DNA of 64,000 nt from JBAIYU01 sp036763085 (lineage in GTDB: Bacteria > Bacillota > Negativicutes > DSM-1736 > Dendrosporobacteraceae): contig NZ_JBAIYU010000010.1 in the NCBI RefSeq assembly GCF_036763085.1, positions 310,001-374,000 on the forward strand, in the 5' to 3' direction. Under the pieces are notes generated by a model, which worked only from the letters and a program-made list of their open reading frames with translations, was not told where the DNA came from and did not search any database. The first letter of the stretch is position 1. Every line of letters starts with the position of its first letter. Of this stretch, positions 51,957-59,915 are shown in pieces. A program made the translations under genes and the position numbers.

Positions 51957-51984
51957 AGTATACTATTTTTTTAATACATATCAA
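51957..51984 (-). promoter_or_regulatory. predicted sigma-A promoter of binding-protein gene 1
   Basis: TTGATA (51979-51984) and TATACT (51957-51962) with a 16-bp spacer, about 35 bp upstream of the GTG start. Confidence 0.7.
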
Positions 51985-52092
51985 ACGCAACCCCGTCACG
52001 TATAAGCCTGTGAAGCTAGATTAATCGAATTGGCAGCCTATTTCCTCTCATTACCTGCTAAATGCGATTAAATAGTAGTGATGGGATACGAT

Positions 52093-52218
52093 TTAACCGC
52101 AGAGTACGCAGAGGTCGCAGAGGGAACGATAGAGGGATTGATTTTATAATCATGCGCAATAATATTGCGCTGTATTTCCCTCCGTCACCCTCTGCGTACT
52201 CTGCTTACTCCGCGGTTA
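52093..52218. repeat. dispersed palindromic repeat, family 1, copy 16
   Basis: Arms TTAACCGCAGAGTACGCAGA and CTGCTTACTCCGCGGTTAA. The tip GCGCAAT-AAT-ATTGCGC has a paired A-T for G-C change relative to other copies. It lies 12 bp beyond the terminator of binding-protein gene 2. Confidence 0.92.
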
Positions 52219-52230
52219 AAAAACGTCCAC

Positions 52231-52264
52231 AAAAACAAAAACTGGCGCGATATTCTCGCGCCAG
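52231..52264 (-). terminator. intrinsic terminator of binding-protein gene 2
   Basis: CTGGCGCGA and TCGCGCCAG pair perfectly around TATTC and are followed on the minus strand by TTTTTGTTTTTG. Confidence 0.92.
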
Positions 52265-52274
52265 CTAGTTTCCA

Positions 52275-53054
52275 TTATTGAGGTTTTTTGCCGAACCATT
52301 TAACGTAGATTTTTTCATACTCGCCGTTTTTCTTGAGTTCGTCAATAGCTTTATTGATTTTTTCATTCAACTCAGCATTTTTCTTGGAAGTTGCTATACC
52401 ATAGTCTTCGGAAGTTAGACGGTCGCCAACTGTTTTAGCGTCCTTGTTGCCGCCTTGAGCTAGGTAGTACTCGTTAACAGGCATATCGTTGATTACTGCA
52501 TCTACGCCGCCAGCTTTAAGTTCCATGATTGCTTCTGGAGCAGTATTAAACTCACGGACCTTAGCATTTTTAATTTTCTTAGCTTCATCAGCACCAGTTG
52601 TGCCAATCTGAACAGCAATATTTTTGCCTTCAAGATCCTTAAAGGACTTAATAGTATCATTGCTGTTTTTAACAACCATAGTTAAGCCGGATTTATAGTA
52701 AGGGCTGGAGAAGTTAACCTTTTGTTTACGCTCATCAGTAATTGTCATTGCAGAAATAACTGCATCAATATTGCCAGCTTCTAAGGCAGGGATAAGTCCA
52801 TCAAAGTTTAAGCTTTGAATTTGTACTTCGTAACCCATCTGCTTACCAATTGCTTTGATTAAATCCATGTCAAAGCCAACATATTCCTTTGATTTTTCAT
52901 CTTGGAACTCAAACGGAGCAAAAGCTGTATCAGAACCCACTCTTAAAACTTTAGCTTGCGCAGCTGGCTGCTTTGTTTGTCCGCCACAACCTGCTAAACC
53001 AAGAGCTAGCACGAACATGCCTAATACAATCAGAGCTATTACCTTTTTAGACAC
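52275..53054 (-). CDS. amino-acid ABC transporter substrate-binding lipoprotein 2
   Basis: 259 residues, closely similar to the preceding protein: lipobox LAGC (Cys23), LRVGSDTAFAPFEFQDEKS, YVGFDMDLIKAIGKQMGY, GLIPALEAGNIDAVISAMTITDERKQKVNFS, and the shared C-terminus NGEYEKIYVKWFGKKPQ. The tandem pair probably feeds the one permease and ATPase downstream with different ligands or affinities. The GTG start follows AGGGGGTTC. Own promoter and terminator. Confidence 0.93.
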   Translation of the reverse strand: MSKKVIALIVLGMFVLALGLAGCGGQTKQPAAQAKVLRVGSDTAFAPFEFQDEKSKEYVGFDMDLIKAIGKQMGYEVQIQSLNFDGLIPALEAGNIDAVISAMTITDERKQKVNFSSPYYKSGLTMVVKNSNDTIKSFKDLEGKNIAVQIGTTGADEAKKIKNAKVREFNTAPEAIMELKAGGVDAVINDMPVNEYYLAQGGNKDAKTVGDRLTSEDYGIATSKKNAELNEKINKAIDELKKNGEYEKIYVKWFGKKPQ

Positions 53055-53096
53055 TATAAGAACCCCCTCAAATTATGTATTACAACTACATACATA

Positions 53097-53126
53097 ATTA
53101 TACACAAATCATGTATTAATAATCAA
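53097..53126 (-). promoter_or_regulatory. predicted sigma-A promoter of binding-protein gene 2
   Basis: TTGATT (53121-53126) and TATAAT (53097-53102) with an 18-bp spacer. The AT-rich partial palindrome around TGTATAATTATGTATG could hold an operator. Confidence 0.65.
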
Positions 53127-53305
53127 GACTTTTTTACGTTAAAGTACTAAGAAAATAAACATTAGAGTGTAACTCTGTAACTTTAACATTAGTTCACTTA
53201 ATTTAATATTACAATAAAAAATACGTCTTGCACCGAGCCTTAATAGACGGTGCAAGACGATACTCACTTTTATGTATGTAAGAACGTTTATACTTTTATA
53301 GAATA

Positions 53306-53334
53306 ATAAAAGCCCGGATATTCCGGGCGTTATT
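53306..53334 (-). terminator. intrinsic terminator of the zinc-ribbon gene
   Basis: GCCCGGA and TCCGGGC pair around TAT, followed on the minus strand by TTTTATTATTC, 17 bp after the stop. Confidence 0.85.
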
Positions 53335-53350
53335 AGATACTTTATTATGC

Positions 53351-53638
53351 TTATCTATTTGAGCTAAAGCAATCGCGGCAATAGATAGGACGATCGTTGC
53401 GAGGCTTGAATGGTACTTGAGTAGTAACGCCGCATTGCGCACATACAACTTGATGCATTTCGCGCTGTGGACGAGCATCACCGCCATCACGACTGCGTTT
53501 TCTTGAATCGCGGCATACACGGCAACGTGCTGGTTCGTTTTCAAAGCCTTTTTCTACGTAAAACTCTTGCTCACCTGCTGTGAAAACGAAATCTGATCCA
53601 CAGTCCTTGCATTTAAGAGTTCTGTCCTGGAAAGCCAT
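53351..53638 (-). CDS. zinc-ribbon domain protein
   Basis: 95 residues with four Cys pairs: CKDC (10-13), CRVC (about 38-41), CAQC and CRDC, so two zinc sites. The N-terminus MAFQDRTLKCKDCGSDFVFTAG followed by FYVEKGFENEPARC is a widespread Firmicutes/Deltaproteobacteria family of unknown function. Arg-rich middle. GGTGAGGGG precedes the ATG. The candidate structured RNA ends about 30 bp upstream in the same direction, so the two may share a primary transcript. Confidence 0.9.
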   Translation of the reverse strand: MAFQDRTLKCKDCGSDFVFTAGEQEFYVEKGFENEPARCRVCRDSRKRSRDGGDARPQREMHQVVCAQCGVTTQVPFKPRNDRPIYCRDCFSSNR

Positions 53639-53667
53639 TAAAGATATCCCCTCACCTTATGATTTTT

Positions 53668-53906
53668 AAGGACCACTGCTTAGCCGACCTGGTCTTTGAC
53701 CCCACACCCGCCTGCTGGAAGTTTCGCTACTAGGAACTATCCCCTCACTACTTCTACTCTCGGGTAATTATTTTATGTACAAGATTCCCGGCAGGTCTTA
53801 CCTCTAAGCCGCACCATGATCAGAGCCGCTTTTGGACTCCTTACGTGGATCGTTTCGCCTGCGACTGGCATCGACTTTCAACCACAGACCTAAGCAATAG
53901 GTTCTT
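53668..53906 (-). ncRNA. candidate large structured non-coding RNA (possibly raiA-motif-like)
   Basis: A non-coding stretch of about 239 nt, GC-rich compared with its flanks. The ends pair: AAGAACC...TGCTTAG (53906-53890) with CTAAGCA...GGTCCTT (53683-53668). Internal hairpins include GGTC-AAA-GACC, CCGGG...CCCG and GGAtAGTT...AACTTCC; GGTCT/AGACC and GCAGG/CCTGC can pair at longer range. A TTGCAA-17 bp-TATAAT promoter ends 7 bp before the predicted 5' end. The nearby zinc-ribbon and hpf genes suggest the raiA-motif class, but I cannot confirm this from memory of the consensus. Confidence 0.65.
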
Positions 53907-53913
53907 AAAGTAA

Positions 53914-53942
53914 ATTATAATTTTTATGGCAATAAATTGCAA
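53914..53942 (-). promoter_or_regulatory. predicted sigma-A promoter of the candidate ncRNA
   Basis: TTGCAA (53937-53942) and a perfect TATAAT (53914-53919), 17 bp apart. The first paired base of the RNA lies 7-8 bp after the -10 box, the expected start distance. Confidence 0.75.
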
Positions 53943-53970
53943 GGGAAAATTAAGGAAGATATTTCGGTGG

Positions 53971-54321
53971 CTAGACGAGCAAGTTCATCAACCAGCCGAT
54001 GTTATGCTCCCTGGATTTATTTACAGTAGTAACGATTGCGTCTACAGGAATTTTGATAATAGCCTTACCTGAGTCTTGATCAGTTATATATATTTGCGAC
54101 AACCCTCGATCGTCCAACTCAGAGGATATTTTAACGTTTTTATTTGCAAAAAGTTTATCTAGATATTCCAATGCATCTTTCTTAGCTTCTTCAGAAACGC
54201 CTTTATCAGCTTCAATTTGCAAATTGTTATTAATCATCACCTTCGACTCGGCCGGCAAAGGTTTTACCGAAACGTCCAATGAAACCTGACTATTAGTAAG
54301 CGGAGCCAAAGATAATACCAT
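53971..54321 (-). CDS. FlaG-like flagellar protein
   Basis: About 116 residues. The C-terminal half (LDKLFANKNVKISSEL, YITDQDSGKAIIKIPVDAIV) resembles the FlaG core, where a D-x-x-T/S-G-x-x-I-x-x-I-P segment is diagnostic; the N-terminal part is unremarkable. FlaG influences filament length in some bacteria. GGGGAG lies 8 bp before the ATG at 54321, preferred to an ATG nine codons upstream. Its position after the two flagellin genes supports the call, but the family match is by eye only. Confidence 0.6.
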   Translation of the reverse strand: MVLSLAPLTNSQVSLDVSVKPLPAESKVMINNNLQIEADKGVSEEAKKDALEYLDKLFANKNVKISSELDDRGLSQIYITDQDSGKAIIKIPVDAIVTTVNKSREHNIGWLMNLLV

Positions 54322-54570
54322 AAAAAACACTCCCCGTAAATAATCCATATATTAGTAAATTTATCCAATATATATACCTTATTTTACAAATAATTTGATA
54401 CTAGTCAAGTCTTTTTTATGGAGACTAGCGCAACACTATATTCCCTCAAGTAATTCATATTTAATTATTCTTCTATGGTAGGTATGATCTAATAAAACCG
54501 ATACGGAGGGAAAGATATGTCCACTTAAGTAGGCGACATGAAAATAGGTCAAAATACGTAATTTAATAGA

Positions 54571-54613
54571 TATCGCCTGAACATCCCAAAAGAAATTTGG
54601 ATATTCAGGCGAT
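54571..54613 (-). terminator. hairpin after the 54657-54971 frame, possible terminator
   Basis: ATCGCCTGAA-ATCC and GGAT-TTCAGGCGAT form a strong stem, but the minus-strand tail (ATCTATTAAATT) is not a clear T-run. It lies 44 bp after the stop of the preceding frame. Confidence 0.5.
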
Positions 54614-54656
54614 AAGTGCAATATTTTAAAATTCCAACCTGACACAACTCCGCTTT

Positions 54657-54971
54657 CTAGTTAACGATATCTACAAAGCCTCCTATTTCATAATAAGGGC
54701 TATACTTCCCCTTGCATGTATAAGTACCTATTTGACTGTTAAACCATAACCCTTTGCTAATCCGCACCGATAGTTTGGCGGATTTACACAACTGTACCTG
54801 CTGTTGTCGACAAAACCAGACATATGAGGGTGACGATTGGTCGCCGCAATAACGCTCATGCTTTAACCTCTGTGCATTGGCAATAATCCTAATTGCATTA
54901 ACCCGTTTGTTATTTATAGAGAAATAATCCAAGTAACCAATAATGTTACCACTGTACTTAGAAATAATCAT
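54657..54971 (-). CDS. hypothetical protein downstream of the long flagellin
   Basis: A 104-residue frame, not recognised. It has four scattered Cys and is rich in Tyr, Lys and Ser (RLKHERYCGDQSSPSY, GTYTCKGKYSPYYEIGG), with no signal or membrane segment. The upstream site is weak (GCGGGT before the ATG). A hairpin follows the stop, as expected for a transcribed gene. It may be an orphan gene of the flagellin locus or not be coding at all. Confidence 0.35.
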   Translation of the reverse strand: MIISKYSGNIIGYLDYFSINNKRVNAIRIIANAQRLKHERYCGDQSSPSYVWFCRQQQVQLCKSAKLSVRISKGLWFNSQIGTYTCKGKYSPYYEIGGFVDIVN

Positions 54972-55105
54972 AGTCTACCCGCATATAACATAATTTTTAT
55001 ATTATATGAGGGTATTAATAATTTATTCCTTAAATGGATAGATATTGCGCAATTTCTTATGCTGCATTTATAGGATTATTAGACTATTTCAGTTGTATAT
55101 TTTCA

Positions 55106-58060
55106 TTATCTCAACAGTTGAAGAATATTTTCTGGCCGTTGCTTAGCGTAAGCCAACATGGCATTAGCCGCCTGAAGAAGAATATTTGTTTTTACATATT
55201 CCATCATTTCCTGTGCGACATTAGAATCCCGTATCCGTGATTCAGCGTTTGTAGTGTTTTCCTCCATAACAGTAACATTTCTATAGAGCGTTTCTAGCGC
55301 ATTTCTTTGGGCACCTACAGTAGCACGCGTGCCACTAACCATACTCATTGCATTGTCAACCGCACTAATAGCCTGTGATGCTCCAGCTCTAGTAGCCATG
55401 TTTACACCGTCTAAACCAATAATCTCATTATTCATTAGTATTTGGACGCCTGCGTTAAAGGATACTCCACTATTACTACCTACCTGAAAATTTAGAACTT
55501 CGCCGCCTGAGTATTTTATATCATATGGCCCTGGATAAAAGACTGTGTAAGCGGCGCTGCCACCAACTCCATCTATAGCAAATGAGCCGTTAATGCCAGG
55601 AGAGTATGTTAGATTTAACATAGGTCTTAACCCCTGCGGAGTATTAACATCCTTTATTGCCGCCTTAACTAAGTGGTTGCCAGTACTTAGTTTATCATTC
55701 AACATGGTTATAAACGACTCAGCTGAATATACGCCTTCAGCTAAAGTAACAGATTTTCGATCAATGGTACCTAAGTCATAGTTGTGTAGGTCAAATTCTA
55801 ACACATCATTTATGCCAGAACTAATTACAATTTCATCCTGCAAGCTCATTCTTCCATCTATATAAGTATCTGTAGAATTTGGCGCGCTATAAGTAGTCGT
55901 ATATATCGTGGTTGTGACATTGCGGAATAAATCATTAACTGCCGAGCCTGTTACGGAATTTAATTGAATTGCTGTTCCGGGTGTTTTTGATTCCACTCTG
56001 AGACGAGTTCCTGATGGTACAGCTTGAATATCTGCACCAATCCCCTCAGTATTCATAAGATCATTTAAATGAGTTATCAATTGGGCTAAAGTATAAGTTC
56101 CTGAACTGAGGGTAATATTATGATCCGCCCCGTTGACCCTTATTGTAAGTCCATCGTTAACTCCTGATGCTATTGTTATGTTTGAAATTGAATTTTGGCC
56201 GTATATATAGCTGGCATATGGGGCACTTCCATAGGATAAACCGGTTGAAATTAATGTGCCCATTAACGTGTTTAATGCACTGCCGCCGAAATTATGTAAT
56301 GAATAAGGAAAGAGTGGATGCCCGCCGCCGGCAAGATCATGAGTGAATACCAAACGTTCATATGAATCATAGCTTGCCGTCACGTTTTTTCCCGCTAGCT
56401 TGGAATTAATCTCAGTTAAAAGGCTGGCCTTGCTGTACCACCCAGCTGACAACGTAATGGAGTCGCTTACCCCATCTTTGTTAAAAGTTAATACATCATT
56501 ATAGCCAGTAACAATTTGAGCACCATTTGCTAGATTAGTCTGGCCGGTGACTTTTGCATGAGATCCAGCCTGTGGTGTAGAATTGCCCTCAATCATTACA
56601 AAAGTACCGGGAGTTACAGTTGGTGTATAGCCGGATAAGCCGAATAAGGTATAGGCAGCCGCTCCTGATACTGTCCCCACTGTATGTGATCCTGGGGAAT
56701 TATGTTTGAATTGAAGGTTGTTTGAACCGTTATACTGAGCTGTTACATTAATTGAGTTAGCCGTAAATATATTATTTAGATGTGTAGCGAGCGCAGCTTG
56801 ATTGTACGTCCCTGCATTCAAAGTAATACTATAATTAGTTCCGTCCACACTAAACCTTAGAGTATCGTTTTTTCCACTTTCAATAACTACGGAAGTTATA
56901 GCATTATAACCACTAAATGCAGCGGTACTACCGTTGGAGCCACTAATTACATATTCATTCACAGTTGTTGAAACAACCCTATCTAAAATCGCTGCCTTGG
57001 CAGTTCCTCCAAGATTAGATAGAGTATAATCTGCCCCACAAATATCGTGCCTTATAGTAAGTGCATTATAAGCATCGGTGGTGGCAGTAACTGATATATT
57101 GTTAGAATCAAAATAACTATTTAATGTATCTAGTAAATCCTGCTTGGTGTATGTCTGCTCGGCTAATGTTATATTGACATCAGTAAAAACACCATTATTA
57201 CCAACTCTGAATGTAAGAGTTTTATTGCTGGAATTAATAGTGACATCGCTTGAAAGATCTTGTTTGCCAACATAGGCAGCTCCATATATATATCCATGTT
57301 TACTGTTATCATAGATAACTGAGGTGTATGCTGAAGGTGAGTTAATCTCAATCATCGAGCCGCCGAAACTGTCAAAACGTTTAGTTGGTGAGTGATATAC
57401 CAGGCTTTCGCCCACAAAGGCAACAGATACATCTGTACCTGCGTCCGCAAATTGCGTGTTGAGCGCTTGTACTAATTGGTCGGCATTATAATAACCAGCA
57501 TTTAAAATTATCTGTTTTTGTTGGTCGTCCAATCTAAAAGTCAAAACATCATTTTTGCCAGCTACGACTTGTAATCCATACTCTTTAATCAGAGTATCTC
57601 CCGATAACATCCCTGGAATAGCGTTCTTTGCCTTTTTAATATCCTGCACAAAAATATTTTTGGTATTAAAGTGGTCATTTCGGAAAACTCGCGCTATTTC
57701 AGCCTTTATTTGGTTAACCTCTTCCTGGATCATCTTGCGATCAATATCAGTTGATGTATCATTTGCCGCTTGAATAGCTAGTTCACGCATACGCTGCAAA
57801 GGCGGATCCTGAATACTAGCGAGCGCGCCATCGGCAACATCTAGTAAACTAATTCCGTCCTGAATATTTCTTGCCGCTTGGGAAAAGCCTCTAATTTGCG
57901 CTCTCATCCGTTCACTTATGGCTAGACCTGCCGCGTCATCAGCGGCTTCTTTAATCCTTAGGCCAGAAAAAATCTTTTCGCTTTTACTTGAAATTATTTT
58001 TTGCTTTTTTGTTAGATTGTTTAATATTCGCTTAGCCTCGACATTTTGGGAAATTATCAA
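55106..58060 (-). CDS. giant flagellin with six tandem modules in its variable region
   Basis: About 984 residues. The ends are flagellin: N-terminal D0/D1 (SGLRIKEAADDAAGLAISER, SQAARNIQDGISLL, RMRELAIQAAND) and C-terminal (SRIRDSNVAQEMMEYVK, ILLQAANAMLAYAKQRPENI), ending LQLLR. Between about residues 165 and 845 lie six repeats of 103-124 residues sharing G-x-N-D-x-L-x-F, I-T-L-x-A-G-x-Y, a D/N-L-L-x-x-L-N segment and G-G/S-S-A-x-x-x-L-F. Start: AAGGAG lies 8 bp before TTG 58060, giving MIISQNVEAKR as in other flagellins; a GTG at 58069 is too close to the site. The N-terminal helix is atypically Lys-rich. Confidence 0.9.
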   Translation of the reverse strand: MIISQNVEAKRILNNLTKKQKIISSKSEKIFSGLRIKEAADDAAGLAISERMRAQIRGFSQAARNIQDGISLLDVADGALASIQDPPLQRMRELAIQAANDTSTDIDRKMIQEEVNQIKAEIARVFRNDHFNTKNIFVQDIKKAKNAIPGMLSGDTLIKEYGLQVVAGKNDVLTFRLDDQQKQIILNAGYYNADQLVQALNTQFADAGTDVSVAFVGESLVYHSPTKRFDSFGGSMIEINSPSAYTSVIYDNSKHGYIYGAAYVGKQDLSSDVTINSSNKTLTFRVGNNGVFTDVNITLAEQTYTKQDLLDTLNSYFDSNNISVTATTDAYNALTIRHDICGADYTLSNLGGTAKAAILDRVVSTTVNEYVISGSNGSTAAFSGYNAITSVVIESGKNDTLRFSVDGTNYSITLNAGTYNQAALATHLNNIFTANSINVTAQYNGSNNLQFKHNSPGSHTVGTVSGAAAYTLFGLSGYTPTVTPGTFVMIEGNSTPQAGSHAKVTGQTNLANGAQIVTGYNDVLTFNKDGVSDSITLSAGWYSKASLLTEINSKLAGKNVTASYDSYERLVFTHDLAGGGHPLFPYSLHNFGGSALNTLMGTLISTGLSYGSAPYASYIYGQNSISNITIASGVNDGLTIRVNGADHNITLSSGTYTLAQLITHLNDLMNTEGIGADIQAVPSGTRLRVESKTPGTAIQLNSVTGSAVNDLFRNVTTTIYTTTYSAPNSTDTYIDGRMSLQDEIVISSGINDVLEFDLHNYDLGTIDRKSVTLAEGVYSAESFITMLNDKLSTGNHLVKAAIKDVNTPQGLRPMLNLTYSPGINGSFAIDGVGGSAAYTVFYPGPYDIKYSGGEVLNFQVGSNSGVSFNAGVQILMNNEIIGLDGVNMATRAGASQAISAVDNAMSMVSGTRATVGAQRNALETLYRNVTVMEENTTNAESRIRDSNVAQEMMEYVKTNILLQAANAMLAYAKQRPENILQLLR

Positions 58061-58177
58061 AATTCGCACTCCTTGTGAAACCAGCTTTTAATTATAAAGC
58101 TTTTAAACTCGCTCGCACATTATGTAATGTACTTATTGTAGCAGACTATATTTGAAATATTTGTCGAACAAAATAAA

Positions 58178-58214
58178 AAAATATACAGCAGGGATTCCCC
58201 TAATGTATATTTTT
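58178..58214 (-). terminator. intrinsic terminator after the flagellinolysin gene
   Basis: AAAATATACA and TGTATATTTT pair with an inner GGGA/TCCC stem; a T-run follows on the minus strand. It begins about 18 bp after the stop, so the giant flagellin probably needs its own promoter or read-through. Confidence 0.78.
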
Positions 58215-58232
58215 TGAACTAATATTTATTTT

Positions 58233-59885
58233 TTAGCCCGCTCTCAATAGTTGTAATATCCCTTGTGGCTGCTGGTTTGCTTGAGCTAGCATTGACGTTG
58301 CCGCTTGAGTAAGAATGTTTTCTTTGCTAAATAACATAATTTCTTTAGCCATATTTACATCACGAATTCGCGACTCACTGGCAGTGATATTTTCTTCAGT
58401 ATTTAAGGTAACGGACATAGTATGTTCCAGTCTATTTTGCATTGCTCCGATTCGAGAACGTTCACTTGAAACGTAGCCAATTGCCGAATCAAATTGAGTA
58501 ATTGCATCCGATGCTTGATTCACCAAATCTACATTTGTAAGAGCCATAGCTGCAGTTGTTACATTTGTTAAGGCAATATTCATGTTACCACCGCTATTTG
58601 CACCAACTTGAATTTTTAGCGGATCAGCTCCAGAAGTAATTGTTGGCCATAGCTCCGCGAAATTCGTAAGTGGATTATCGGTAAGGGCATGAGTTGTATC
58701 ATCGACAACAGTGGTCGCACTACCGCCACCAATAGCACCCGTGTCAGCATCTGCCAAGTTCAGGGTTTGTATGAAGGCCGAACCATTGCTTGCGCCTGCA
58801 CCGTTAAAATCAGCAATAAAAGCAGCAATGTTAGCATACGTACCTTCAGCAGCTAGTGCCTGATCTAGCGTATCTGTAGAATTGGTTTTTAAATATGTCA
58901 TTAAACCTAATATACCGCCGGTAAGGGTTGCATCAAGATATTTTACAGCGGCATAGCCTGCAGAATAATGCAAACTATCATTAACCCAAGTACCATCAGT
59001 ACCATCACCAATTGCATTCTCGACAGCCATAGCACCAGCAGCACCGCCACCGTTCAGAGCTATATCACCAGCTAAGCGTTCATCAGCGCCATGAATAAAT
59101 TCAGCTGTTCCCTCTTTAAACCACTTGGGCAAACTGCCAAAATTCATTGTACGGCCCATTATAGCATGGACCATTTCGTGAGCAATAATTCGATCGTCAT
59201 ACATTGGAGCAGTTCCACCATTTGGCAATGTTGCAGGTAGAAAATCACTCATGTCTATATGCAGCTGTTGATTTATTGCTTTACCATCTACGTCTAAATT
59301 ATAAGACACAGCAGCCAAATAAGCTTGTGGAGCTTGATCTAGCACAATTTCCAAACTAGCTCCATCTGCACTAAGACCATATTGAGCTTGTATCAATTGC
59401 TCACTATTCTGCAACCAGACGGTTTTAAGGGCCGTAAGCACCTGCTGCATATCAGTACTGCTGCCCTGGGATACATTTAGTAAGTTAATTGAATTAAATT
59501 GAGTCGTATTTGCAATACGATCCACTTCAGATAGTATTTGTTTAACTTCATCCTGAATACTTTGCCTGTCATTTGTTGTCAAAGTACCATTTGCCGCTTG
59601 CACGGAAAGTTCCCTACCTCTTTGCAATATAGCATGTACCTCATTAAGCCCGCCTTCAGCAGTCTGAAGCATAGATATTCCATCCTGAATATTGCGGCTC
59701 GCTTGGCCTAATCCTCGAATTTGCCCTCGCATTTTCTCGGAAATGGATAACCCTGCTGCATCATCGCCAGCTTTATTAATACGAAGACCTGACGACAACT
59801 TTTCCAGTGATTTACTGGCAGAACTATTATTCATATTATACATTCTGTGTGAATTCAGTGCCGCAATGTTTGTATTAATTCTCAT
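58233..59885 (-). CDS. proteolytic flagellin (flagellinolysin) with gluzincin metallopeptidase domain
   Basis: 550 residues. Residues 1-140 are a classical flagellin N-terminus (MRINTNIAALNSHRMYNMNN, LEKLSSGLRINKAGDDAAG, NIQDGISMLQTAEGGL), and about 425-550 the C-terminus (YVSSERSRIGAMQNRLEHT, SMLAQANQQPQGILQLLR). The variable region (about 150-400) carries a zinc protease domain: HEMVH at 236-240, then WFKEGTAEFIHG whose Glu258 is the expected third ligand, as in collagenase-like peptidases. Flagellinolysin, known from Clostridium haemolyticum, has this layout. GGGAGGAGG precedes the ATG, 30 bp after pseI. Confidence 0.94.
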   Translation of the reverse strand: MRINTNIAALNSHRMYNMNNSSASKSLEKLSSGLRINKAGDDAAGLSISEKMRGQIRGLGQASRNIQDGISMLQTAEGGLNEVHAILQRGRELSVQAANGTLTTNDRQSIQDEVKQILSEVDRIANTTQFNSINLLNVSQGSSTDMQQVLTALKTVWLQNSEQLIQAQYGLSADGASLEIVLDQAPQAYLAAVSYNLDVDGKAINQQLHIDMSDFLPATLPNGGTAPMYDDRIIAHEMVHAIMGRTMNFGSLPKWFKEGTAEFIHGADERLAGDIALNGGGAAGAMAVENAIGDGTDGTWVNDSLHYSAGYAAVKYLDATLTGGILGLMTYLKTNSTDTLDQALAAEGTYANIAAFIADFNGAGASNGSAFIQTLNLADADTGAIGGGSATTVVDDTTHALTDNPLTNFAELWPTITSGADPLKIQVGANSGGNMNIALTNVTTAAMALTNVDLVNQASDAITQFDSAIGYVSSERSRIGAMQNRLEHTMSVTLNTEENITASESRIRDVNMAKEIMLFSKENILTQAATSMLAQANQQPQGILQLLRAG

Positions 59886-59915
59886 TATTTCACCTCCTCC
59901 CGCATATGAGCAAAA

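Noticed and set aside
53296..53544. 82-residue minus-strand frame overlapping the zinc-ribbon gene
   Set aside because: The overlapping frame with four Cys pairs and a good ribosome site is clearly the real gene.
54436..54645. 69-residue minus-strand frame near the FlaG-like gene
   Set aside because: It contains the strong hairpin at 54571-54613 and has no ribosome site or recognisable motif.
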